Positions 1-6,201 of a stretch of 8,512 bases of DNA are shown piece after piece. Numbering within the stretch: position 1 is the stretch's first letter; each line of letters opens with the position of its first letter. The DNA is from Gemmatimonadota bacterium (GTDB taxonomy: Bacteria; Gemmatimonadota; Gemmatimonadetes; Gemmatimonadales; GWC2-71-9), in assembly GCA_016180765.1 (NCBI GenBank), contig JACPAP010000040.1:1-8512 (forward strand), written 5' to 3'. The position numbers and the translations under genes were made by a program. The notes below the pieces were generated by a model. That model worked only from the letters and a program-made list of their open reading frames with translations. It ran no database searches and was not told where the DNA came from.

Positions 1-369
1 CGCCTTTGCGGTGGGCCACATCTGCGCCCCGACGGCGGTGAGCAGCACCGCAAAGACGAAGTAGAGCGGCGTGGCGGGAAGGAAGCCCGCGGTGAGCCCC
101 GCGACCACCGCGCCCGCCACGGAGAAGAACTGCAGCTCGACCGCCACCGGCAGTTCCACCCGCCCGCGCCGCAGGTAGACGGCCGCACTGGCGGCCGAGG
201 ACGCGCAGATGCACACCAGGCTGGTCCCGATGGCGGCATGCAGCGACAACCCGGCCAGCAACGACAGCGCCGGCACGATGATGAGCCCGCCGCCCACGCC
301 CAGCAGGGCGCCCAATCCGCCCGCCGCCAGGCCGACCACGAACAGGCCGAGGAGCTGCTGCTGATTCAT
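1..369 (-). CDS. TauE/SafE-family membrane transporter, N-terminal part (runs off left edge)
   Basis: The minus strand from the ATG at 369-367 is open for 123 codons to the window edge, so only the N-terminal part is present. The translation is very hydrophobic. It has the family's glycine-rich first helix (residues about 10-35, including GLGALLGVGGGLIIVPAL), then a second helical stretch (about 45-65, AAIGTSLVCICASSAAS), a basic YLRRGR loop at about 65-70, and further helices (about 80-112). TauE/SafE proteins are inner-membrane permeases of about 250 residues with a duplicated four-helix unit, linked to export or uptake of sulfite, sulfoacetate and other organosulfur anions. The substrate cannot be told from this fragment. 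No good Shine-Dalgarno is visible before the ATG, so the start is chosen because the helix signature begins directly after it. Family is fairly sure; the specific substrate is unknown. Confidence 0.85.
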   Translation of the reverse strand, partial: MNQQQLLGLFVVGLAAGGLGALLGVGGGLIIVPALSLLAGLSLHAAIGTSLVCICASSAASAAVYLRRGRVELPVAVELQFFSVAGAVVAGLTAGFLPATPLYFVFAVLLTAVGAQMWPTAKA

Positions 370-430
370 CGCAGGAATCGTAGCTGAGCGGCGTCGCTCG
401 GTCTACAACGCCACCCTCCGCGTGAACTGA

Positions 431-540
431 TCACCGCAGAGGACGCAGAGATCAACAGAGAGAGCGCAGAGTGTCTTGGGGAGAAACCAACCATTGTCCC
501 TCTGCGATCTCTCTGTTCCTCTCTGCGGTCTCTGCGGTGA
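431..540. repeat. Large imperfect palindrome built from CGCAGAG units
   Basis: Two 41-base arms, 431-471 and 500-540, are reverse complements at 36 of 41 positions by hand alignment, separated by a 28-base spacer (472-499). Each arm starts TCACCGCAGAG and contains further CGCAGAG and AACAGAGAGA blocks, so there is a short direct repeat inside each arm as well. Weak pairing extends outward (CGTGA at 421-425, TCACG at 545-549). It lies between the transporter start and the aminopeptidase stop. It looks like a dispersed REP- or MITE-like non-coding element; short reading frames across it are purine/pyrimidine-biased artefacts. As RNA it would form a very stable hairpin and could also block read-through from the peptidase into the transporter. 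Mobility is inference; no transposase or clear target duplication is seen. Confidence 0.8.
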
Positions 541-548
541 ATTCTCAC

Positions 549-566
549 GGAGCCGTGGACGGCTCC
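549..566 (-). terminator. Hairpin just after the M1 peptidase stop
   Basis: On the minus strand GGAGCC-GTCCAC-GGCTCC follows the TAA of the aminopeptidase gene (572-570) within a few bases. The arms are perfect and could extend inward to 8 bp with a two-base loop. There is no U-tract after it, so it is not a textbook intrinsic terminator. Together with the large palindrome immediately downstream it probably stabilises or ends the peptidase transcript. Confidence 0.4.
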
Positions 567-569
567 AGG

Positions 570-3188
570 TTAGCGCACCGTGGCTTGTGCTCGGTCGTGC
601 TCCACAATTGAGGCGGCCCGGAACAACGGATCGGCTGACTGGAGAATCTTGGCGCGCAGCCGGGCCGGATAGTCCCGCTCCCGATCCAGGAACCCGCGCA
701 CGATGCTCGCCGCCGCCGGCGTGTTGTGGCCGCCCAGGGTGGCGTCCAGCCAGCGCGCAGGGAAGAAGATGTCGCCCGTGCTCTGGATCTCCGCCAGGAG
801 CTCGAGGCTGGGCAGAATGTAGCGCTCCGCCTGGCGCGCGCGCAGCGGGTGGTGAAGGTACGACAACGCCTCCAGCACCCACGGCTCGTGCTCCCGGTTC
901 TTAGGCGCCCGGAAACTGGCGAAGACGGAATCTCGCACCGCCTCCACCGGAGACAGGGACGGCCGCACGAAGTCGAACTGGGCCCGGCGATCAGGGTTCC
1001 GAATTCGGGTCCGCTGGGTATCCAGCATGCGCTCCCAGTCAGCCGTGCCCCGCACCGCCAGCTCCAAGGCCAGGCGGGTCAGGTCGTTCTCCGACAGCGG
1101 GAGTCCCGCGACACTGTCCCGCCCCATCCAGAGCCGGCGGAGCCGCGCCACCGCGGGCTCCGTGAGCGCCGTGGTGACGAAGGTTCGGTAGTACGCCGCC
1201 TTGAGGGTTCGCGGCTCCGCCCGCTGCACCCCCGCCCACAGCGCCTCCTCTATCCTGGGCGCCCAGGACCGGCGGGCGGCGTCCGACAGGAAGCGCCAGT
1301 AGGCGTCGGCCAGATAACCGAGCATCCGCTGGGTGGTGAGCTCGTCGAGCTCGTTGGGGAACGCCTCCAGCAGTCTGCCCAGCACGGCGGCGGGCGGGAC
1401 GCTCCCCTCCAGCAGGGCGTCCCACAGTGTTACCCAGCCGACGCCGCGCGCCAGCGGATCCGGGAGGTCGGGGAGCGCGGCGATCAGCCGGGCCAGACTG
1501 GTCGAGTCGAGATCGAACCGCCCGTACGCCACGCCGTCGGCGCCGGGGAACACCGCCTGCGGCAGCGGGAGTCCGCGGGCCCGCTCGACCGTCGCGGCGC
1601 GCCTCGCCAACCGGACGGTGAGCCGTCGTACGGAGTCCGGCAGAAGCAGCATGACGCCGAGCTGCTGGTTCCACACGCGGCCGCGGTTCGTGGGATCCGC
1701 CTGCTCCAGCGCCAGCGACGCGAGGCGCTCGCCCGCCCGAGCCCACCGCGCCCGGACGGCCGGCCGCCCGGGTTCGTCCACCCAGGTGCGGCTCCAGGCG
1801 GTCACGTCCTCCCGCGAGCGGCGATCGAGGATGGCTACCAGATCGTCCCAGGTGGCGTTGCCAAATCGAAAGCGATCGAGGTACTCCCGGAGGCCGTCGC
1901 GAAACGTCTCCCGGCCCACCAGCAGCTCGAGGTGCCGCATCACGATGGGGGCCTTGTCGTAGATCACGGGTCCGTAGAGGGTACCCGCCTCACGGAGGTT
2001 GTCGAGCGGCTGGCGGATCGGTGTGGCGCCCTCGGTGCGGTCCACCGCGTAGGCCGCGGGATAGTGGGCCAGGAAGAACCGCAGGTCGTGGTCGATCTCG
2101 GGGAACGACGGATTGACGATCTTCGCGGCCATGAAATTGGCGAAGACCTCTTTCAGCCAGACGTCGTTGAACCAGCGCATCGTGACCAGATCGCCGAACC
2201 ACATGTGCGCCGTCTCGTGGGCGATCACGCTGGCGCGGCCCAGGATCTGGTTCTGGGTGGCGGATTGGTCGAGCAGCAGCCCGTCGGCCCGGTAGAAAAT
2301 GGCGCCGGGGTGCTCCATCCCGCCGTATTGGAACGCCGGGACCAGCACGAAGTCGAACTTCCCGAACGGATACGGGATGCCGGTATACGCCTCCAGCCAC
2401 CGAAGCGCCTGGTGGTGCAGGTCGAAGATGGCCGCGCGGTTGCGTTCCACTTTCGCCGCGTCGGTCTCGCGGTGGAACATCCGGAACCGCCGTCCGCCGC
2501 GCTCCGCGGAGTCCACCTGGAATGCTCCCGCGGCAAAGGCGAACAGGTAGGTACTGATGGGCTCGGTCTCCGCAAACCGATACACCACGCGGTCGCCGGA
2601 GCGCTCCACCGACCCCGGCGCCCCGTTCGCCACCGCCACCCAGGCGGCCGGCAGGTCCAGCGCCAGCGTGAACCGGGCCTTGAGGTCGGGCTGATCGAAG
2701 CAGGGGAACGCGGTCGAGGCGCGGTCCGGGACCAACAGGGTGTACAGAAAGTCCGGGTTGCGGTTGAGCGACAGGTCACCCGCCAGGAACTCGATCTCCA
2801 CCCGGTTCTCACCAGGCACCAGCGCCGCGGCGGGCACCCCCACGTGCCCAGCGCGCAGGTCGGGCGTCACCGGGCGTCCGCCCACGCGCAGCGCCAGCAC
2901 CCGGGACGGCGGCGCGGCGAAGTCCAGGATCAGCGGAACCGACGGGTCCCTCACCACGGCGCGCACCGCTGTCACCCCGCGGACGGGCGCCTCGCGCTCG
3001 GCCGGCACCACGAGATGCAGGTCATAGCGGACGTTCGCCAGCGTCCGGGCGCGATGCTGCGCCAGGGCCCGCGAGACGCCGGCCGTTAGGGCCGGGGGCC
3101 CCGATGCGCACGCCAGGGCCGCGACCAGCAGCCCTGCCGCGACCGCCGCCCCCGCCCTAGCTTTCCCGGACCTTGGGAGGACCGCCAT
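570..3188 (-). CDS. Secreted M1-family zinc aminopeptidase
   Basis: Encodes about 872 residues. Numbering from the ATG at 3188, the gluzincin zinc site is HETAH at 324-328 with the third ligand E347 in WLKEVFANF, exactly HEXXH-X18-E. The substrate-recognition motif is GGMEH at 289-293, where most relatives have GxMEN. Y410 in VIYDKAP is the likely transition-state tyrosine. An N-terminal beta-rich domain (about 50-260) precedes the catalytic domain, and a helical ERAP1-type C-terminal domain follows, with a QSTGDIFFPARWLD block about 70 residues from the end. The enzyme should release N-terminal residues from peptides outside the cytoplasm. The N-terminus has RSGKAR followed by an alanine/leucine-rich signal segment; C27 in ALAC is only a weak lipobox. 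The frame is open upstream to an ATG at 3248, but that would add 20 residues before the signal peptide and overlap the opposite-strand gene at 3187, so 3188 is preferred. No strong ribosome site is seen for either. Confidence 0.93.
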   Translation of the reverse strand: MAVLPRSGKARAGAAVAAGLLVAALACASGPPALTAGVSRALAQHRARTLANVRYDLHLVVPAEREAPVRGVTAVRAVVRDPSVPLILDFAAPPSRVLALRVGGRPVTPDLRAGHVGVPAAALVPGENRVEIEFLAGDLSLNRNPDFLYTLLVPDRASTAFPCFDQPDLKARFTLALDLPAAWVAVANGAPGSVERSGDRVVYRFAETEPISTYLFAFAAGAFQVDSAERGGRRFRMFHRETDAAKVERNRAAIFDLHHQALRWLEAYTGIPYPFGKFDFVLVPAFQYGGMEHPGAIFYRADGLLLDQSATQNQILGRASVIAHETAHMWFGDLVTMRWFNDVWLKEVFANFMAAKIVNPSFPEIDHDLRFFLAHYPAAYAVDRTEGATPIRQPLDNLREAGTLYGPVIYDKAPIVMRHLELLVGRETFRDGLREYLDRFRFGNATWDDLVAILDRRSREDVTAWSRTWVDEPGRPAVRARWARAGERLASLALEQADPTNRGRVWNQQLGVMLLLPDSVRRLTVRLARRAATVERARGLPLPQAVFPGADGVAYGRFDLDSTSLARLIAALPDLPDPLARGVGWVTLWDALLEGSVPPAAVLGRLLEAFPNELDELTTQRMLGYLADAYWRFLSDAARRSWAPRIEEALWAGVQRAEPRTLKAAYYRTFVTTALTEPAVARLRRLWMGRDSVAGLPLSENDLTRLALELAVRGTADWERMLDTQRTRIRNPDRRAQFDFVRPSLSPVEAVRDSVFASFRAPKNREHEPWVLEALSYLHHPLRARQAERYILPSLELLAEIQSTGDIFFPARWLDATLGGHNTPAAASIVRGFLDRERDYPARLRAKILQSADPLFRAASIVEHDRAQATVR
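3175..3180 (+). promoter_or_regulatory. Strong Shine-Dalgarno GGGAGG for the small plus-strand gene
   Basis: GGGAGG sits six bases before the ATG at 3187-3189. It lies inside the opposite-strand signal-peptide codons of the M1 peptidase, and it supports both the reality of the plus-strand gene and its start. Confidence 0.7.
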
Positions 3189-3459
3189 GAAACGCACCAC
3201 ACGATGGGCCGTCATCGCGGGCGTCATCGGCCTGGTCGGGTATGTCATCTACGGTAGTATGGCGCGGGTCGAGCGCCAGTGCGAGCTGTGCGTCGAGTTC
3301 AACGGCCAGACCGTGTGCCGGAGCGGCGCCGGCGCCACCGATGAAGAAGCGCGCCAGGCGGCCCAGACCGCGGCCTGCGCCATGCTGGCGTTCGGCATGG
3401 CGCAGTCGATCCAGTGCGACCGCACGGTGCCCAAGACTCAGCGCTGCACGGCGTCATAG
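3187..3459 (+). CDS. Small membrane-anchored cysteine-rich protein, unknown function
   Basis: A 90-residue protein with a basic start (MKRTTR), one hydrophobic helix at about 8-23, then a soluble tail of about 65 residues holding all six cysteines. The tail begins with CELC-VEFNGQTVC and continues through an alanine/glutamate-rich helix (about 50-70, EEARQAAQTAACAML) to SIQCDRTVPKTQRC. I recall, without being able to check, similar small proteins with a C-x-x-C-x-E-F-N-G core in other environmental bacteria, but no function is known to me. The even cysteine count and the single N-terminal helix suggest an envelope-facing domain with disulfides or a bound metal. A strong GGGAGG ribosome site precedes the ATG. 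It is the only plus-strand gene here, divergent from the M1 peptidase and convergent with the M20 peptidase, so it needs its own promoter inside the peptidase coding region. Confidence 0.8.
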   Translation: MKRTTRWAVIAGVIGLVGYVIYGSMARVERQCELCVEFNGQTVCRSGAGATDEEARQAAQTAACAMLAFGMAQSIQCDRTVPKTQRCTAS

Positions 3460-3465
3460 GCTGGA

Positions 3466-3560
3466 GGGTGCGCGGTACGCGGTGCGCGGGGTGGTCACTC
3501 CCGTCACTGATGCAGGCAGCCCGGCCGTAGACGACCCCGCGCACCGCCCACCGCTCACCA
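3466..3560. repeat. Long inverted repeat between convergent genes, likely two-way terminator
   Basis: Arms 3472-3496 and 3530-3554 are reverse complements at 22 of 25 positions; extending to 3466-3496 and 3530-3560 gives 31-base arms with five mismatches, around a 33-base spacer. The arms contain GCGGT, GGTGCGCGGGG and related units. It fills the whole gap between the stop of the small plus-strand gene (3459) and the stop of the M20 gene (3561). The position and symmetry suit termination from both sides. The internal GCGGTACGCGGTGCGC periodicity also looks like a dispersed GC-rich repeat. There is no U-tract, so a terminator role is inferred from position and stem strength. Confidence 0.75.
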
Positions 3561-4925
3561 TTACGGCGTCATCGGGACGCCCGCCTCGGCGAGCAGGATC
3601 AGCAGCGCGTTCTTCACGGCCAGGGCGCCGTTCCGGTCCAGCCACCACTCTCCCGGCGAGTGCGCGCCCTGGCTCGCCCCACCGCGGCCGATGGTGATGG
3701 CCGGAATGCCTCTGGAAATCGGGATGTTGGAGTCGGTTGAACCGTCCTCCAGGGCGGGCTCCAGCCCAAGGTGGCGAACCGCGGCCTGGGCCCGCTGCAC
3801 GATGGGTGTGGCGGGATCGAGCACGCCTGACGGGCGGTCACCCACCAGCTTCACCTCCACGCTCAGCGGGGGACCGGCGCGCCGCAGGGCGTTCTGCTGG
3901 TCCAGGGCCCGCCGCACGGCCTGCTGGAACAGCGAGTCGATCCCCGCCAGGCGTTGCGGGTTCCCCGACCGCATGTCCACTTCCATCATCGCTTCAAACG
4001 GGATGGCGTTCACCGAGGTGCCGCCGTCGATGATGCCCACGTTGTAGCTGGTGCGGGGTCCCTGGCGGGTGTACGGGTCCGCCGCTTCGACGAAGTAGTA
4101 GCTCGCGCGCCCCAACGCGTGGTGCGGGTTGGCCAGCCCGAACGCGCCCCAGGAATGCCCGCCGGGGCCCTTGAACGTCACGCGGTAGCGGTGCGAGCCG
4201 AGACCCCGGTGCACGATCCGCTCCGGGGCCCCCCCGTCCACCGCGATCCACGAATCGATGCGCGGGCCACTCGGGCCGAACAAGTGCTTCACGCCTCGGA
4301 GATCACCCAACCCTTCTTCGCCCACGGTGCCCACGAACAGCACGTCGGCCTGGGTCACCACGTTGGCCTGGTTCATCGCGCGCAAAACGTTGAGCACGAC
4401 CACCAGCCCCCGCGTGTCATCCCCGATCCCCGGCGCGAACAGCGTGTCGCCCCGTACCCGCACGGTGACGTCGGTCCCTTCCGGGAAGACCGTGTCGAGA
4501 TGCCCGTCCAGGGCCACGACCTTCTGCCCGCCGCCACGGCCCGGCCGGAGCGCGAGCACGTTGCCCACGGCATCGATCCACACCGAATCAGCCCCCGCGG
4601 CACGCAGCAACTCGGCGAACTTCTGGGCGCGCGGCCCTTCCTTGAACGGCGGAGCCGGAATCTGGGTGAGCGCGATCAGGTCGTCGCGGCTCGCGGGGTC
4701 GATCCGCTCGATGAGCCGGAACGCCTCCCGCACTTCCGGCCGCTCCGCCAGGCGGCGAAGGTCGGTGTCATAGCGGGCCTCCTGGGCGACGTGCGCCGAT
4801 TCAACCTGGCGCGGCGTTGCCGCACCATCCGCTGGCGAATCCCGTTGGAACGCCACGAGCGGTGCGGCGAGGGTGGCGCTGGCGAGCGCCATGCAAAGCG
4901 AATTGCCGGCGGCGAGACGTAGCAT
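3561..4925 (-). CDS. Secreted M20-family metallopeptidase (tripeptidase T-like)
   Basis: A 454-residue dinuclear zinc peptidase. Motifs in order: GHLDTVF (H142 ligand, D144 beside it), PGIGDDTRG (D169 or D170 bridging the metals), VGEEG (E203 catalytic base, E204 ligand), AVDGG (D230 ligand), and near the C-terminus GAHSPGEW (H422 ligand). Between them, residues about 240-350 hold the usual dimerisation domain, including FKGPGGHSWG. The order and spacing fit the M20/M25/M40 clan closest to PepT-like dipeptidases and tripeptidases; amidohydrolase or deacetylase activity cannot be excluded. The first 25 or so residues are hydrophobic (MALASATLAAPLVA) and look like a signal peptide, so it probably acts outside the cytoplasm. 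The ATG at 4925 is the only reasonable start ahead of that segment; its ribosome site is weak. The gene is closely bounded by repeats on both sides, so it is probably transcribed alone or from upstream minus-strand DNA. Confidence 0.92.
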   Translation of the reverse strand: MLRLAAGNSLCMALASATLAAPLVAFQRDSPADGAATPRQVESAHVAQEARYDTDLRRLAERPEVREAFRLIERIDPASRDDLIALTQIPAPPFKEGPRAQKFAELLRAAGADSVWIDAVGNVLALRPGRGGGQKVVALDGHLDTVFPEGTDVTVRVRGDTLFAPGIGDDTRGLVVVLNVLRAMNQANVVTQADVLFVGTVGEEGLGDLRGVKHLFGPSGPRIDSWIAVDGGAPERIVHRGLGSHRYRVTFKGPGGHSWGAFGLANPHHALGRASYYFVEAADPYTRQGPRTSYNVGIIDGGTSVNAIPFEAMMEVDMRSGNPQRLAGIDSLFQQAVRRALDQQNALRRAGPPLSVEVKLVGDRPSGVLDPATPIVQRAQAAVRHLGLEPALEDGSTDSNIPISRGIPAITIGRGGASQGAHSPGEWWLDRNGALAVKNALLILLAEAGVPMTP

Positions 4926-4950
4926 GGCGGGTCCGGGCTCCGGAGAACGG

Positions 4951-5067
4951 GGAATATCGAACTAGGAATGGAGAATATCGAACAATGAAGAACATCGAAC
5001 AAGGAAGGTCGAGCGTCGAAGGGAGCCCCCTCCGACCTTCAGACTTCCTGATTCGATGTTCGAACCC
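4951..5067. repeat. Repeat element with GAAYATCGAACWAGGA-like units and an inverted copy
   Basis: Three related direct units lie at 4952-4967, 4973-4988 and 4990-5005 (GAATATCGAAC.., GAATATCGAAC.., GAACATCGAAC..). A related inverted copy (TTCGATGTTCGA preceded by CCTGA) lies at about 5047-5064. The third unit plus GGAAGGTCG..TCGAAGG pairs imperfectly with CCTTC-AGACTTCCTGATTCGATGTTCG, making a hairpin around the GC-rich block 5022-5036. The element is clearly more AT-rich than its surroundings and ends directly against the stop codon of the next gene (5070-5068). It looks like a non-coding dispersed repeat and may also act as a terminator for that gene. Short reading frames here do not look like protein. 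Confidence 0.75.
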
Positions 5068-6039
5068 TTAGTTACTGTGGACCGCGAAGCCTTCCAACCG
5101 GACCTCGCGGTCGGCCCGGACCGGCAGCCCTGCCACCCGGCGCAGCACCTTGACCACCTCGCTGGCGAAGACCCGACCGGTCCCCTTCTCGATTTCCGCC
5201 AGGGCGGTCCAGGGCGCCAACGCCGGCCGCAGCGGACTCTCCAGCTGGAGCGTCTCGTAGGCGTCCGCCACCGCCAGGATCTTGGCCCCGACGCTCACCG
5301 GCAACTGATCCACCGGCCAATCGTCCCCCACCAGCTCGTAGTAGCGCGAGTACTCGGTCAGCACCGTGGTGGCGCCCCGCACCGCCCCGGCCACCGGCAA
5401 GCCCTTGATCTCGCCGGGGAACTGCGCCATCAGGGCCAGCAGCCGGGGGTTCTCCGGGCCCACCTCGTGCAGCAGCGCCGCCACCCGCACGTTCTCCACC
5501 TCCGCCTCCCGCAGCGCCAGGGCTTTGGCCAGCCGCCCCGCCAACTCCGCCACCCGGTGACTGTGCCCCCGATGCTCGTGCTCGGTGGCTTCCAGGCTGA
5601 ACGTCAAGAGCTCCAGCATGGCCACATAGGAGCGCTTGACGTCCTCCAGCCGCGCCTGCCGCTGCTCCGCCAGCAGCCCCACCACATACCCCGTGAGGAT
5701 CAGGAACCCGGCCCAGGGCACCAGGGTCAGCAGGATGGTGAGCTCGAACCCCGGGTCCCCCTCCAGCCCCTGTACCAGCTGGAAGAACAGCACCAGGTTG
5801 ACGATCAGCACCGCGGCCCAGACCGCGGTGTTGCGGCCCACCAGGAACCCGGCCACGATGATCGGCAGGTAGTAGAAGCTCAGGAACGCCAGCTTGTAAT
5901 CCACCAACCAGTGGATCACCAGCAACGAGGCCACCAGCAGCAGCACCAGCAGCTGCTCGAAGTGCTCGAACAGCAACCACTTCAGCTTCTGAACCCCGGT
6001 TGGGTTCACGCTGTCCGCCGATAACGTAGGAGCCTGCAT
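5068..6039 (-). CDS. Membrane protein with degenerate HD-GYP-like domain
   Basis: Numbered from the ATG at 6039 (323 residues). Four hydrophobic helices at about 28-46, 52-67, 72-89 and 99-122 form an N-terminal membrane sensor-like region with short loops. A helical linker (123-150) joins it to an HD-type domain: HSHRVAELAGRLAKAL (H159-x-H161-R162), LLHEVG (H191, E192), AKILAVADAYETL (D259) and GTGRVFASEVV near the end. These match the order of HD-GYP cyclic-di-GMP phosphodiesterase blocks, but the HD pair reads HE, and neither the HHE motif nor GYP is present. The domain is therefore probably inactive or acts on something else, perhaps as a signalling or binding module. The frame also allows GTG at 6042 and TTG at 6069; none has a clear ribosome site, and ATG was preferred. 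The repeat at 4951-5067 separates it from the M20 gene. Confidence 0.85.
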   Translation of the reverse strand: MQAPTLSADSVNPTGVQKLKWLLFEHFEQLLVLLLVASLLVIHWLVDYKLAFLSFYYLPIIVAGFLVGRNTAVWAAVLIVNLVLFFQLVQGLEGDPGFELTILLTLVPWAGFLILTGYVVGLLAEQRQARLEDVKRSYVAMLELLTFSLEATEHEHRGHSHRVAELAGRLAKALALREAEVENVRVAALLHEVGPENPRLLALMAQFPGEIKGLPVAGAVRGATTVLTEYSRYYELVGDDWPVDQLPVSVGAKILAVADAYETLQLESPLRPALAPWTALAEIEKGTGRVFASEVVKVLRRVAGLPVRADREVRLEGFAVHSN

Positions 6040-6096
6040 CACGGCAGGTACGGTGGGCGCATGGGGCAAAGTACCGCCCCACCACGCGGCGCAGCA

Positions 6097-6110
6097 GTGA
6101 CCACCCTCAC
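6097..6110. promoter_or_regulatory. Weak CRP-type core (GTGA-N6-TCAC) upstream of the HD-domain gene
   Basis: GTGACCACCCTCAC matches the eight-base core of CRP-family sites but lacks the flanking T and A. It is 58-71 bases before the ATG at 6039. A core of this length can occur by chance; the same core also occurs inside the kelch coding region at 6527-6540. Reported only because it lies in an intergenic upstream region. Confidence 0.2.
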
Positions 6111-6141
6111 CTGATTATGTTAAGTGACGACAGGGGGAACA

Positions 6142-6151
6142 CGTTGCAACG
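6142..6151. promoter_or_regulatory. Perfect 10-bp palindrome CGTTGCAACG, possible operator
   Basis: CGTTGCAACG is self-complementary and lies in the 162-base gap between the kelch gene stop and the HD-domain gene start, about 100 bases before the latter. An AT-rich patch (6112-6123, including CATAAT on the minus strand at 6119-6114) between it and the gene could be a -10 region, but no well-spaced -35 fits. The rest of the gap shows no coding sequence. Confidence 0.25.
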
Positions 6152-6201
6152 CGCCGACTTGGCCATGGCTCGGTTGATCGGTGCGCTCGCGCCCCGCCTC
6201 G

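Noticed and set aside
403..904. Short open frames on both strands crossing the 431-540 palindrome
   Set aside because: They are shadow frames that run from the non-coding palindrome into the M1 peptidase coding region. They lack ribosome sites and share no domain.
726..3089. A 787-codon open frame on the plus strand, antisense to the M1 peptidase
   Set aside because: The translation is rich in Arg, Gly, Pro, His and Gln with no recognisable domain. Long antisense frames are expected opposite high-GC genes, and the minus strand carries a full M1 active site.
3186..3248. Upstream start of the M1 peptidase at 3248
   Set aside because: It would place about 20 extra residues before the signal peptide and overlap the small plus-strand gene by more than 60 bases, with no ribosome site; the ATG at 3188 gives a normal signal peptide.
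3954..4922. Plus-strand open frame opposite the M20 peptidase
   Set aside because: Arg/His/Pro-rich low-information translation mirroring the codon bias of the real minus-strand gene, which has all M20 metal ligands.
4951..5005. CRISPR-like array from the three ATCGAAC units
   Set aside because: The units are only about 16 bases, imperfect, and separated by just 1-5 bases with no spacer-sized inserts; an inverted copy follows and no cas gene is nearby.
5936..5956. CAGCAG/CACCAGCAG run as a microsatellite
   Set aside because: It encodes the leucine-rich first membrane helix of the HD-domain protein, so the periodicity is explained by coding.
5056..6024. Plus-strand open frame opposite the HD-domain gene
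   Set aside because: The translation is dominated by Gln, His, Pro and Arg, as expected from reversed leucine/valine/alanine codons, and lacks any domain; the minus strand gives helices and HD blocks.
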